A stretch of DNA of 64,000 nt from Protopterus annectens. Lineage: Eukaryota > Chordata > Ceratodontiformes > Protopteridae. The notes beneath the pieces are model-generated. The model was not told the DNA's origin, ran no database searches, and saw only the letters and a list, made by a program, of their open reading frames with translations. The stretch spans positions 1,115,152,682 through 1,115,216,681 of the forward strand of contig NC_056733.1 of assembly GCF_019279795.1 (NCBI RefSeq), given 5' to 3'. Positions 1 to 9,639 of this stretch are shown in pieces (the stretch's first letter is position 1; the number at the start of each line of letters is the position of its first letter). A program made the position numbers and the translations under genes.

Positions 1-324
1 ATGTTCGAGTGTCTTCACTGTTGCAGTCGTTTCCCTCCTCTCCCTCTTTTCTCTTATTTGTGGTGTATTTGTGTTTCCTTGTTGGATTCATTTTTGATTT
101 GTTGGGGATTTCTGACATCTAGGGCAAGAAAGGCTGGAGAAGATGGCGTCTGACGCTATGTACCAGCGTACTGGCGCCAGGATACTAGCTTATACAGCCG
201 GACCCAGACTTTGGGATTCTGGCCGACCTCGGGCTGCCTGCCGGCAGGAGCACCCTACAGTTATGACTGCAACAGTGAAGACACTCGAACATCTACATTT
301 ATGGTAGGTGTACACAACTGTACT
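1..324 (+). mobile_element. Right end of family 1 DIRS element (copy U)
   Basis: The window opens inside the internal complementary region of a DIRS-type retrotransposon: bases 1-31 read ATGTTCGAGTGTC... and end in the CTGTTGCAGTC motif, the reverse complement of the element's own right tip. A right inverted terminal repeat follows (about 120-250), and the element ends at GTACT at 324. The gag, RT and recombinase parts lie upstream of the window. The right ITR is more diverged from its left counterpart than in copy A, so U looks somewhat older or recombined. It directly abuts copy A. Confidence 0.8.
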
Positions 325-468
325 TTCTCCCCTGCCGGCAGGCAGCCCTCGGTTGGCCAGAATCCCAAAGTCTGGGTCCGGCGTCGGCTGTTCAGCCATG
401 CTCCCTGACGTCAGAGCGCCAGGAGTATAAAGCTGACAGCCGACGCCATCTTCTCCAGTCTTTCTTGC
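325..468 (+). repeat. Left inverted terminal repeat of DIRS copy A
   Basis: This block is the near-exact reverse complement of 5599-5742. Both contain the CCTGCCGGCAGG palindrome, the GGACCCAGACTTTGGGATTC block and the TGACGTCA box. Inverted rather than direct terminal repeats separate DIRS1-group elements from LTR retrotransposons and from Ngaro-type split repeats. Confidence 0.88.
406..460 (+). promoter_or_regulatory. CRE + TATA + initiator promoter in the left ITR of copy A
   Basis: TGACGTCA, a full CRE/ATF palindrome, lies at 406-413 and TATAAA at 426-431. A CCAGTC initiator-like site has its A at 457, 31 bp below the first T of the TATA box. That spacing is what an RNA polymerase II core promoter needs. 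The same three boxes recur at the same spacing in copies D, E, F and G, which supports a real promoter. Transcription from about 457 would start upstream of gag. Confidence 0.65.
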
Positions 469-604
469 CGTGCGGTGATAGCAGTTCGCAAGTGCCGGTT
501 GGCTGACTCCTGATGAATTTTTCTTTATACTTCGGTCCGAAGACTTTCTTCTCCACTCAAAGCTAAGTACCCCGTTGGGGAAACTTTTTTCTTGCTCCAC
601 TCCG

Positions 605-2393
605 ATGTCAGAAAAAGTTAATAATTGTATTTCATGTGGGAAGCAAATAGCTCATAAGGATTTTCATTCTTACTGTATTCCTTGCTTGGGCCCTGACCAC
701 GACGTAGCTAGTTGTCGGTTTTGTGCTAGATTCAATCATCGTGCAATTAAGCGAAGGTACGATTTTGCTTTTCATTACTTCGGTAGACGCTTTAACTACA
801 AAATGTTGTCGGATATGGTCCCGGCTACCGGAGTTCACAAACGTCGCAAGGATAAAGACAGGCCTCCGAGGTCCAAATCTGATGATAGCACACAAGCGGA
901 GCCAGCTTCAGGTTCGGCCGTCGTCAGTGAGGTGCTTTTGCAGCCCTTGTCGTTGGCCATTTCGGAACCGACAGCCGAAACGGACTCTCATGAGGAGCCA
1001 ACCAGGCCTTTAAATATTTCTGTTGCAGGACCTTCAGACAATGCTCCTTCGGATGGGTCCGGAGCCGCTGTGCAGGTACCGGCTTCCGAAGGGGTTTTCA
1101 GGCCTACTCAGCTAACAGTAAAGACAAAGGCAAAGACTCCTTCAAAATCAAAGACTTCAACACAGGCCTCTTCTGAACCGGCTCCCAAGTCACAGAAACA
1201 GTTACTCAAGATGGCGGAGGATTTACTTACTATGATTAGGGGTTCACATCCCCTTCCAGACAAAAGGCCAAGGCAGGATGTTTATTATGATTCCTCTGAT
1301 CAGGCTTCTGTTTCCTCAGTTTCTTCTTCTGATCAGGAATATTCTTTCCCTCCTTATGAGGATTCTGATGCTGAAGAATCCATTCATTCAGCTTCTCCCC
1401 CTGAGGATTTCTCTTTTGGGGAAACTTTGCATGAAATGAGGGAACATTTCCACTGGGAAGGACAGGAGTATTCGGAATCCAAGAAAAGACTGAGGGATTT
1501 TCTTCTTCTTCCCCAACATAGACCCCTGGCTATTCCTCCTGTTTTGGATATCGTGGATGATGCCTTTTCGGAGGCTAAATTAACTCCTGATTCTTTTCCT
1601 CCTGCTCCTGTTAAGCCTGATAGATATTACAGGGTTCCTAATTCCCATCAGTTTTTATACAAGAACCCTGCTGTTGACCCTGAAACCATTTCTCAGGGTC
1701 CTAAGGGAGTTAAGGCTGCTTCTGCCAAAAATTCCGTTTCCTACTGAAAAGGATTCTCGATCCTTAGAAAGATGGGGCAAAAAGGTGCACACTTCTGCTA
1801 CTTTGTCCATTAGGGCTTTAAACTGTCAGTTTCATATGTTTAAATACCAGCAATTTCTCTTGTCTGTCTTGAAACAAAAGCTTACTGCCATGTCTGCCTG
1901 TGCAGATGATAAGAAATTACATGACTTATTGCATACCACTGAACAGGTTGGGAAGCATGGTTTACACTGTGGATTTGATGCCTTGGAGGCTTCTTGTAGG
2001 GCTGCGGCCTCTGGCACAGTCATTAGAAGGCATGCATGGCTAAAGGAACAAAATTTACCTGAACAAGTAAAGGCTAAATTATTGGATGCTCCGGTTCAGC
2101 ATAATGTTTTGTTTGGATCAAAAGCTGAAGAGGTGATTAAAAAGATGGAGGATAAGACAAAATCCATGCAAACAGTTAAAGATTTCTTACAAGTACAGCC
2201 ACCTAGATTTAGCAGGAATTGGCCTTCAAAAAATTGGTCCTTTTCCACTTCAGACAGGCCTCAGAGGGGTAGATATAGACGCTCCAGAGGAAGGCCTCAA
2301 ACACAAGCTGCTTATAGACCAAGACAGTGGACTGCTTCCACCCCTAGGGGAGGTGAGGACAGGTCACAATCTCAAAGGAAACAAAATCAATGA
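605..2393 (+). pseudogene. gag: DIRS copy A gag-like protein gene
   Basis: The first frame is best started at ATG 605 (MSEKVNNCISCGKQ), because that start is shared by copies D, E and G. The first 35 residues carry a regular Cys/His pattern (CxxC, DFHSYC, CLGPDHD, CRFC), probably zinc-binding. A Ser/Pro-rich middle follows, then an acidic stretch, a conserved block (HRPLAIPPVLDIVDD, KPDRYYRVP) and an Arg-rich tail (RPQRGRYRRSRGR) suited to RNA binding. The role as particle or nucleic-acid-binding protein is inferred from its position in DIRS elements. About one break is present. It is followed at once by the RT frame. Confidence 0.8.
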
Positions 2394-4305
2394 CTCCCTC
2401 TGTTGGGCTACAGGAACTTCTTGCCTGGAAGCCCCTCTCGGAGGAAAACTCTCTCTTTTTTATCAAAATTGGACTCAGATAACCCAAGACAAATGGGTTT
2501 TGGATGTGGTTTTAAGAGGTTACAAATTCCATTTTCATACCTTGCCAAGGCCAAGCGGATGGCCAGACCTTCCAAAGCATCAATGGACGGAGGCATTAAA
2601 TCAGGTGGAAGCTCTTTTGGCTATGAATGCCATAGAACTGGTTCCTCTTTCAGAGATGGGAAAAGGTTTTTACACAAGGCTCTTTCTAGTTCCAAGGAAG
2701 CAAAACTCATGGAGACCCATTCTGGATCTGTCGGTCTTGAACACCTTCCTAGAGATTCCAAAATTCAAGATGCTTACTCTACAACAGCTACTTCCAATGC
2801 TGTCCAAAGATGCATGGATGGTAACTTTGGATTTAAAGGAAGCATATTTACACATTTCCATCAGGCAGGATCGCAGAAAATACCTCAGGTTCAAGGCCGG
2901 ATCGAGGCACTTTCAATTCTCTGCGCTGCCCTTTGGATTGTCTACTGCCCCCAGGGTCTTCACCAAGTGCCTGGCTCCAGTAGTAGCTTACTGCAGACTC
3001 AAGGGAATTCAAATTTACCCTTATCTGGACGATTGTCTAATTCAGGCAGACAGCAAGGATGTCTTACTCCAGCATCTAGAATTTGTACAGAACCTCAAGT
3101 TCCTGGGATTCTCTGTAAACATAAAAAAGTCAAATTTGACACCATCACAACAGATAACATTTCTGGGTGCACTTCTGAACACCACAACCCAGATGGTATT
3201 TCTGACATCCGAAAAACAATTACAGCTGGCTTCAACCTTCAAAACCTTGGCAAGTCTAACTCAACTATCTGCAAGAAAATTCCTGCAGGCTTTGGGTTAC
3301 ATGGCCTCCTGCATCCTTCTCGTACCATATGCAAGACTACACATGAGGAAAATACAGTGGTACCTAAAAAGTGTATGGTCCCAGCATTGCCACAGTTTAG
3401 ACATACTGATCTCAGTCCTTCCTTGCCTTCAAAAGGAATTTCTTTGGTGGTCCAGGGCATGTGCTCTAAACAAAGGGAAAGCCTTCCATCTGCCTCCTGC
3501 CACTCAGATTTTAACCACGGATGCCTCGGATTATGCTTGGGGAGCCCATTTTCAGGGCAATTGTTTGCAGGGCCTTTGGACCAAGGATCAGATGCACCTG
3601 CATATCAATTTAAAGGAAATGTTAGCCGTTCAGGAAGCCCTGTTGGCCTTCAGGAATCTTTTACAACCAGGACAACTACTAATACGGACAGACAACACCA
3701 CAGTTATGTGGTACATAAACAAGCAAGGGAGATCTCATTCCTACCCCCTTTGCAGACTAGCCATGGATCTATGGAACTCAGCTCTAGCTTGCAATCTGGA
3801 TCTTCAAGCTCAGTTTCTGCCAGGGAAGCAAAACATCCTGGCAGACAGTCTCAGCAGAAACCTTTCGGATCCACACGAGTGGATGCTAGACACCAAAATA
3901 TTCAGGATGATAACAGCAGTCTGGGGATGTCCTCACATAGACCTCTTTGCATCCCATGTCAATCATCAACTTCAGAATTTTTGCACCAGGACTTTCCACA
4001 GAGAAGCTTGGAAAGTGGATGCCCTGTCATTCGGTTGGAGGAACCTCTCAGGATATGCATTTCCACCTCTTCCTCTTCTTCCACGGGTTTTATTGAAGAT
4101 AAAACAAGACAAGCCCAAGATGATAATCTTGCTGGCTCCAAATTGGCCTCGGCAGTTTTGGTATCCAACTCTAAAAAACCTATGCCTGGAGGCCCCTGGG
4201 GTTTTACCTCCGTATCCGAACCTTCTGTCCCAGCATCAGGGTCAGGTTCTACACTCTCATGTCAGAACTCTCAGCCTGGCGGCCTGGTTAATCCAGGGCC
4301 TTTGA
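2353..4305 (+). CDS. pol: DIRS copy A reverse transcriptase/RNase H polyprotein
   Basis: A 650-residue open frame. The RT part shows RPILDLSVLNT, LPFGLSTAPRVFTK and the active-site YLDD at about residues 224-227. The RNase H part shows TTDASDYAWG (about 388-397), the IRTDNTTVMWYINKQG block and LADSLSRN. A C-terminal region follows (DLFASHVNHQ, DALSFGW, LLAPNWPRQFWYP) that DIRS elements share and that has been compared with Dam-like methylases; I cannot assign it firmly. The protein copies element RNA into DNA and removes the RNA. It overlaps the end of gag by a few tens of bases and is itself overlapped along nearly its whole length by the recombinase frame. Confidence 0.9.
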   Translation: MRTGHNLKGNKINDSLCWATGTSCLEAPLGGKLSLFYQNWTQITQDKWVLDVVLRGYKFHFHTLPRPSGWPDLPKHQWTEALNQVEALLAMNAIELVPLSEMGKGFYTRLFLVPRKQNSWRPILDLSVLNTFLEIPKFKMLTLQQLLPMLSKDAWMVTLDLKEAYLHISIRQDRRKYLRFKAGSRHFQFSALPFGLSTAPRVFTKCLAPVVAYCRLKGIQIYPYLDDCLIQADSKDVLLQHLEFVQNLKFLGFSVNIKKSNLTPSQQITFLGALLNTTTQMVFLTSEKQLQLASTFKTLASLTQLSARKFLQALGYMASCILLVPYARLHMRKIQWYLKSVWSQHCHSLDILISVLPCLQKEFLWWSRACALNKGKAFHLPPATQILTTDASDYAWGAHFQGNCLQGLWTKDQMHLHINLKEMLAVQEALLAFRNLLQPGQLLIRTDNTTVMWYINKQGRSHSYPLCRLAMDLWNSALACNLDLQAQFLPGKQNILADSLSRNLSDPHEWMLDTKIFRMITAVWGCPHIDLFASHVNHQLQNFCTRTFHREAWKVDALSFGWRNLSGYAFPPLPLLPRVLLKIKQDKPKMIILLAPNWPRQFWYPTLKNLCLEAPGVLPPYPNLLSQHQGQVLHSHVRTLSLAAWLIQGL

Positions 4306-5339
4306 TTTCTTCTTTACTGCCCAAGCAGGTTATGGATGTCATTTTAGAAGCCAGACGTCCTAGCACTAGAAAATCTTATGCAGGAAAATGGAAAAGATTT
4401 TGTTCCTGGATGCAGGCTCAGGATTCTGATCCTCTTCTTCCTAACATTACTTTAATTTTACTTTACTTGACAGATCTCCTACATAAGGGTCTCTCTTTCT
4501 CTTTCATTAAGATACATGCCTCTGCTATTTCTGCTCATTATAATACAGACCCTCCCATCTTTTCCCACCAGCTCATGAGACAGTTTCTCAGAGGAGCTAA
4601 GAACTTAAGACCTTCTAGATCTCCTCCCATTCCTGCTTGGGATCTCAACTATGTTTTGGAAAAACTAACCTTGCCTCCTTTTGAGCCTGCTGCCTCATCT
4701 GACATCAAGTTTTTATCTTGGAAGACAGCTATCCTGTTAGCCCTAACCTCTGCCAGGAGAGTTTCAGAGTTACAAGCTCTTATGGCTGTGGAACCATATA
4801 TTATTTTTCATCAAGACAGGGTATCTTTGAGGACTAATCCTACCTTCATGCCTAAGGTAGTTTCCAAAGTGGCTTTAAATCAAACTATCCACTTGCCAAC
4901 CTTTTTCCCCACTCCTCAAAATAAAGGGGAAAGGATCCTACATTCCTTGGATGTACACAGACAACTACGTTTTTACCTGGACAGAACCAAGGACATCAGA
5001 AAATCAGAACAATTGTTTGTTTTTTATGCTTCAAGTTCCCAAGGTAAAGCCATTTCAAAACAGACTATTTCTAAATGGATTGCTCATGGAATCAGATTTT
5101 GTTATTCTCACCATGGAAAGCAAATCCCAGGTACTATACGGACTCATTCCACCAGAGCGGCTGCCACTTCTGCGGCCTTCCTCAGGGGAGTTCCTACCAA
5201 GGACATTTTGGAAGCTGCAACTTGGAGTTCAGTGCATACTTTTTCAAAGCACTACAATCTACCTCTCTACTCTAAGTCTAGGGCAGGCTTTGCCTCTGCA
5301 GTCTTGCAGGGCCTTTTAGCCGCCCCTTCTTCTTTATGA
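2403..5339 (+). CDS. DIRS copy A tyrosine recombinase frame (YR), with long overlap on RT/RH
   Basis: A 978-residue open frame. The first roughly 635 residues overlie RT/RH in another frame; the last 340 are a tyrosine recombinase starting around MDVILEARRPSTRKSY (about 4333). Catalytic landmarks: first Arg in TSARRVSEL (about 4750), H-x-x-R in HSTRAAA (about 5150), then TWSSVHTFSKHY (about 5221-5256) holding the late His/Trp position and the likely nucleophilic Tyr. The enzyme would insert the circular DNA copy by strand exchange, giving no target-site duplication. DIRS elements are known to overlap RT and YR frames. Where translation of the YR starts is not visible. Confidence 0.85.
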   Translation: MGYRNFLPGSPSRRKTLSFLSKLDSDNPRQMGFGCGFKRLQIPFSYLAKAKRMARPSKASMDGGIKSGGSSFGYECHRTGSSFRDGKRFLHKALSSSKEAKLMETHSGSVGLEHLPRDSKIQDAYSTTATSNAVQRCMDGNFGFKGSIFTHFHQAGSQKIPQVQGRIEALSILCAALWIVYCPQGLHQVPGSSSSLLQTQGNSNLPLSGRLSNSGRQQGCLTPASRICTEPQVPGILCKHKKVKFDTITTDNISGCTSEHHNPDGISDIRKTITAGFNLQNLGKSNSTICKKIPAGFGLHGLLHPSRTICKTTHEENTVVPKKCMVPALPQFRHTDLSPSLPSKGISLVVQGMCSKQRESLPSASCHSDFNHGCLGLCLGSPFSGQLFAGPLDQGSDAPAYQFKGNVSRSGSPVGLQESFTTRTTTNTDRQHHSYVVHKQAREISFLPPLQTSHGSMELSSSLQSGSSSSVSAREAKHPGRQSQQKPFGSTRVDARHQNIQDDNSSLGMSSHRPLCIPCQSSTSEFLHQDFPQRSLESGCPVIRLEEPLRICISTSSSSSTGFIEDKTRQAQDDNLAGSKLASAVLVSNSKKPMPGGPWGFTSVSEPSVPASGSGSTLSCQNSQPGGLVNPGPLISSLLPKQVMDVILEARRPSTRKSYAGKWKRFCSWMQAQDSDPLLPNITLILLYLTDLLHKGLSFSFIKIHASAISAHYNTDPPIFSHQLMRQFLRGAKNLRPSRSPPIPAWDLNYVLEKLTLPPFEPAASSDIKFLSWKTAILLALTSARRVSELQALMAVEPYIIFHQDRVSLRTNPTFMPKVVSKVALNQTIHLPTFFPTPQNKGERILHSLDVHRQLRFYLDRTKDIRKSEQLFVFYASSSQGKAISKQTISKWIAHGIRFCYSHHGKQIPGTIRTHSTRAAATSAAFLRGVPTKDILEAATWSSVHTFSKHYNLPLYSKSRAGFASAVLQGLLAAPSSL

Positions 5340-5369
5340 CCTCCTTCCTTTCTTTCAGTTTGGGATTCT

Positions 5370-5470
5370 ACCCTACAGTCATGACTGCAACAGTGAAACA
5401 CGATGAACATAGTACAGTTGTGTACACCTACCATAAATGTAGATGTTCGAGTGTCTTCACTGTTGCAGTC
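5370..5470 (+). repeat. Internal complementary region (ICR) of copy A
   Basis: The left half (to 5410, ending GATGAACAT) is the reverse complement of a family 1 left tip. The right half (from 5411, AGTACAGTTGTGTACACC...) is the reverse complement of the element's own right tip at 5755-5814. In the DIRS model the ICR templates joining of the two ends during circle formation. The half junction at 5410/5411 fixes the element ends to the base. Confidence 0.88.
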
Positions 5471-5598
5471 TGGGTTTCCCACCCTCCTGTCCCCTCTTAT
5501 TTTTACTTTTGTGAATTTTCTTTTTCCACCATTCTTCTGAGGTGTATTTGCATAGCTTATGGGACCTTGTTTCATTTTGGGACTCCTGACATCTGGGG

Positions 5599-5742
5599 CA
5601 AGAAAAACTGGAGAAGATGGTGTTGGCTGTCAGCTTTATACTCCTGGCGCTCTGACGTCAGGGGAGCATGGTTGAACAGCCGACGCCGGACCCAGACTTT
5701 GGGATTCTGGCCGACCGAGGGCTGCCTGCCGGCAGGGGAGAA
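5599..5742 (+). repeat. Right inverted terminal repeat of copy A
   Basis: Reverse complement of 325-468 with few differences. Because it is inverted, the same CRE/TATA arrangement points back into the element, so a second, antisense promoter converging on the body is expected. It is followed by the right tip, which ends in GTACT at 5814. Confidence 0.87.
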
Positions 5743-6979
5743 CCCTACAGTCATGACTGCAACAGTGAAGACACTAGAACATCTACATTTATGGTAGGTG
5801 TACACAACTGTACTTTCTCTGGGGTACACCATAAATGAAAATAAATCACATCTAGTACCCTGCCAACAAATTGTATTCCTGGGAGCATGCTTGAATACAA
5901 CTTCCTAGATGGCCTAACTCACACCAGAGAAACAAGTTCATTTGACGGCCTACTTCAAACTACTGGCCACAAAGACCCAGCTATCTGCAAGGAAAATACT
6001 TCATGTCCTGGGGTTCATGGCTTCTACCATTCTACTAATGCCGTATCCAAGACTGCATATGAGGAAACTACAATGGTATCTAAAAAGCCTATGGTGTCAA
6101 CATTCTCAGGACCTAGAATCAATGATTCCTATCATCCCTTGCTTAAAGAGTTTCACTCTACCCCCTGCCGCCCAAACCCTAACAACAGACGCATCAGACT
6201 TATGCATTGGGGGGCTCACTTGGCAGGGCAGTGCATTCAGGGCAAATTGAACCAGAGTCAAATGCACCTGCATATCAATCAAAAAGAAATGTTATCTGTA
6301 CAGAATGCTCTGACAGCCTTCAAGGACCACATTCTTCCAGGACAATTATTGGTAAAGACTGACAACACCATGGTTATGTGGTACATAAACAAGCAGGGGG
6401 GGGGACCCACTCATCCCCTCTCTGCAGTCTAGCCATGGGTGTGTGGAACACAGCCTTGAGCTACCAAGTGCACCGCCTAGCTCAATTCCTGCCAGGCAAG
6501 CTAAATACACTGGCAGACGACCTAAGCAGAAATCTCATGGACCCACATGAGTGGAAACTGGAACCAAAGATATTCAACATTTTGAGAAACAAATGGGGGG
6601 AGCCCAGAGATAGACCTGTTTGCCTTCCCTCAGAACTACCAATTGGACAAATTCTGCCCAAGGACTCCCCACAGACAAGCTTGGAAAGTGGATGCCCTGC
6701 CCTTCACCTGGAAAAACCTATCAGTTTATGCCTTCCCCCTCTGCCTCTCCTCTCCAAAGTGCTACTAAAGATCAAACAGGACAAACCAAGGGCAATACTT
6801 ATTGCAATACTTATTGCACCAGACTGTTCACACCAACACTGGTACCACCTTCTGTGCGGTGTGTCACTTCTGGAACCATGGCACCTGCCCCAGACCCCTG
6901 CCCTGCTGTCCCAGCAGGAGGGCCAGATTCTGCACCCACAGCTTCAAACCCTGAACCTTGCAGCCTGGCTAATTACATG

Positions 6980-8017
6980 ATCTCTCCATTACCATCCCTC
7001 AGAAAGCATGTGATGGATGTCATTCTGAAGGCAAGGAGGCCTAGTACTAGAAAATCCTATGCTGAAAAATGGAAAAGATTCTGTTCCTGGAGCCAAACTC
7101 GGGATGGACACAACTGTGCCAATTTACCGCACATTTTTCAATACTTAACTGAGATGCTTCACAAGGGCCTTTTCTTTTCTTCCATCAAAATTCATGCTTC
7201 GGCCATTTCAGCTCATTATAATACAGAGCCACCCCTCTTCTCTCATCCACTGCTGAAGCAATTCCTCAGAGGGGCCAAAAACTTAAGACCACCCAGGAGA
7301 GCCCCTACTCCAGCGTGGGACCTTAACTTTATATTGGAAAAGCTCACTTTACCTCCCTTTGAGCCAGCTGCAAATGCAGAGTTGAAATTCCTTTCTTGGA
7401 AAACAGCCTTCCTTCTAGCCATCACTTTAGCAAGAAGGGTGTCTGAATTACAGGCCCTCATGGCAGTGGAGCCTTTCATCATATTTCATGCGGGCAGGGT
7501 GTCCCTCAGGACCTATGCCTCCTTTATGCCCAAGGTGGTATCCAGTGTGGCCCTTAATCAGTCCATTCATTTGCTAACCTTCTTTTCTAATCTACAGAAC
7601 AAACGGGAACGAATACTGCACTCCTTGGACGTGCACAGACAACTTTGATTTTACTTGGACAGGACTAAGTGTCTCAGGAAATCTGAGCAGCTGCTGGCCG
7701 CATTTGCTGCGGGGGCAGAGGGGAAGGCCATTTCAAAGCAAACCATTTCTAAGTGGATAGGCCACTGCATTCATTTCTGCAATAAGCACCATGGAAAACC
7801 TACCCCAAAGGGGATAAGATCACATTCCACCAGGGCTGCATCTACCTCTACAGCCTTTCTCAGAGGTGTCCCTACCAGGGACATCCTAGAAGCTGCTACC
7901 TGGTGTTCTGTACATACCTTCACCAAGCATTACCACTTACCAATTTTTTTTAAATCCAGAGCTGGTTTTGCCACTGCAGCCTTGCAGGGCCTTATAGCTG
8001 GTCCTAATGCTGTCTAA
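6980..8017 (+). pseudogene. Tyrosine recombinase of DIRS copy A2
   Basis: Tyrosine recombinase-like sequence beginning around KHVMDVILKARRPSTRKSY and ending in GFATAALQGLIAGPNAV. The landmarks ARRVSEL, HSTRAAS and CSVHTFTKHYHL correspond to those in copy A. About two or fewer breaks are present. It lies directly upstream of the ICR, as in every family 1 copy. Confidence 0.8.
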
Positions 8018-8053
8018 TTGCCTCCTCCCTTCCTTAGCTTTGGGAAACTATCC

Positions 8054-8153
8054 AGATGTAATGACTGCAACAGTGAAACATGAAGAACATAGTACAGTTG
8101 TGTACACTTACCATAAATGTAGATGTTCGAGTGTATTCACTGTTGCAGTCGTG
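8054..8153 (+). repeat. Internal complementary region of copy A2
   Basis: The first half ends GAAGAACAT, complementary to a left tip of the ATGTTCTTC type seen in E and F. The second half, from AGTACAGTTGTG, is complementary to A2's own right tip at 8455-8513. The GAAGAACAT version places A2 in the same subfamily as E. Confidence 0.82.
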
Positions 8154-8513
8154 GTTACCCTCCCTCCAGCCCCCTGACTTCTATTGACTATACCTCTATT
8201 CTTGTTTACTATGCTTAAAGCTTTCTAGTGTATTTGCTTTTTGTTGGAGGTGTAACCTTGTATATAATTGCTTCCCATTATGGGGGCACCTGACATATGG
8301 GGCAAGAAAAATTGATGTAATGCATCGGCTGTATGCTTTATATCCCTGATTACCTGACGTCATGGAAGATGAGACAGCAAACGACTCAGGACCCAGGACT
8401 TTGATAATCAGGCCAAATGAGGGCTACCTGCAAGCAGATAACCCAAATGTAATGACTGCAACAGTAAATACACTTGAACATCTACATTTATGGTAAGTGT
8501 ACACAGCTGTACT

Positions 8514-9326
8514 TTTTATGGCCTCCACCATTCATATGCTTCCTTTTGTCAAACTCCAGATGAGAAAATTTCAGTTGGCTTCAGCATTCTCATCCCCTAG
8601 AGTTCTTAGTTCCTCTTCTTCCATACCTCAAGCTGGAAGTTCAGTGGTGGATTCAGCAGTTGACTCTCAATCCAGGGCTCCCTTTTCAACCCTCTCTTCC
8701 CTCTCAGGAGCTGTTCACAGATGCTTCAGATGTGGGGTGGGGGGCATCCTTTGGCTGTCTAAAGGTGCAGAGTCCTTGGTCGCCTCAACAAAGGAAAGAC
8801 CACATCAGTGTTAAGGATATGCACCCTGTATTCTCTGCAGGGCCTTTCAAGGTGTATACAGACAGTACCACAGGGATGTGGAATGTCAGCAAGCAAGGGG
8901 GAACAAGATCTTACCTCCTTTGCCAGTTGACTGTTCTAGATTGGGAACTAGCTGTCCAGTACCATGAGACTGTTCAGGCAGCTTATATTCCCTCAGGTCA
9001 CAACGTTGTGGCAGACTCTCTGAGCAGGTCCATAATGCAATCCCAAGAATGGTTGCTTCACAGGGATGTGTTTCTGGACATTGTCCACCAGTGGGGTACT
9101 CCTCACGTCGATCTATTTGCCACCTCCTCTGAACAGACAACATCCTCCTTTTGTGCTAGAGTTCAGGTCCTCTGGTCTGGAAGGTGGATGTCCTCTCTTT
9201 TTCTTGGAATTGGCTATTTCTTTTTGCCTTTCCTCCCCTTCCCCTCATTCCAAAAGTCCTGTTTAAAATACAACAGGATGTTCCCCAAATCTTGCTGGTG
9301 ATTCCCTTTGGCCCAGGCAGCATTGG
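8514..9326 (+). mobile_element. Older DIRS fragment (H1): RT end, RNase H and post-RH region
   Basis: The sequence begins mid-RT (MASTIHMLPFVKLQMRKF, matching the MASCILLVPYARLHMRK block of family 1) just after the right tip of A2. It continues through an RNase H (LFTDASDVGWGASFG, VYTDSTTGMWNVSKQGGTRSY, VADSLSRS) and the post-RH region (HVDLFATSSE), and stops where copy B starts. Residues differ from both main families, so this may be a third family. It is broken in several places and older than A, B or D. Its flank does not meet H2 beyond B, so whether H1 and H2 are one element is open. Confidence 0.72.
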
Positions 9327-9430
9327 GTGTTCATCATGTTTCACTGTTGCAGTCATTACATTTGCATAGTCTGCTGGCAGGTTGCCCTCAGTCGGCCTGA
9401 TTAACAAAGTTGTTGCTGTCCCTTCTTCCA

Positions 9431-9485
9431 TGACGTCAGGTCGTCAGGGGTATAAAACATGCAGCCGACACCATTACATCTGTCT
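9431..9485 (+). promoter_or_regulatory. CRE and TATA boxes in the left ITR of copy B
   Basis: TGACGTCA at 9431-9438 and TATAAAA from 9451 keep the family arrangement. An expected initiator position near 9480 is followed by the usual TCTTTCTTGCC. Probably the ancestral promoter of this copy. Confidence 0.5.
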
Positions 9486-9639
9486 TTCTTGCCGTATGGT
9501 GCCCGAAGCAGAAGCAGTTTGCAAGTGCTGGTCGGCCAACTCTTGAAATTTTCGTTTTCGGGTTTCAGAACCGAAGTCTTCAACTTTAAAGCTAAGTACC
9601 CCGTTGGGGAAACTTTTTCTTGCTCCTTACCGATATCAA

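Larger units (their letters stand above)
325..5814 (+). mobile_element. Family 1 DIRS retrotransposon, copy A (nearly whole)
   Basis: This is a tyrosine-recombinase retrotransposon of the DIRS order. Parts in order: left inverted terminal repeat (325-468), gag (605-2393), RT/RNase H (2353-4305), an overlapping long frame ending in a tyrosine recombinase (to 5339), internal complementary region (about 5370-5470), right inverted repeat (5599-5742) and right tip ending at 5814. DIRS elements replicate through RNA and a circular DNA and integrate by recombinase rather than integrase. It is among the best preserved copies here: RT/RH and recombinase frames are uninterrupted, and gag shows about one break. 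The outermost left tip, about 40 bp in other copies, is not present. It looks relatively young. It sits at the junction between U and A2. Confidence 0.92.
5815..8513 (+). mobile_element. Family 1 DIRS element, 3' half (copy A2)
   Basis: The 3' half of a family 1 element. Sequence starts mid-RT just beyond the right tip of copy A (GGGGTACACCATAAATG, matching B near 12136). RNase H (TTDASDL..., TDNTMVMWYINKQ, LADDLSRN, about 6180-6540), the post-RH region (about 6550-6960) and the recombinase (about 6980-8017) follow, then the ICR (about 8054-8153) and right ITR (about 8290-8450). The right tip ends at 8513. Its 5' half is not in the window, which fits copies U and A having landed inside it. 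The frames carry several breaks; it is older than A and belongs to the B/E subfamily. Confidence 0.85.

Noticed and set aside
2403-5339. A 978-residue host protein
   Set aside because: The C-terminus is a DIRS recombinase and the rest lies over RT/RH in another frame.
1-5814. LTR retrotransposon or endogenous retrovirus
   Set aside because: No direct LTRs, no protease or DDE integrase, and no primer-binding site. Inverted ends, an internal complementary region and a tyrosine recombinase identify DIRS.
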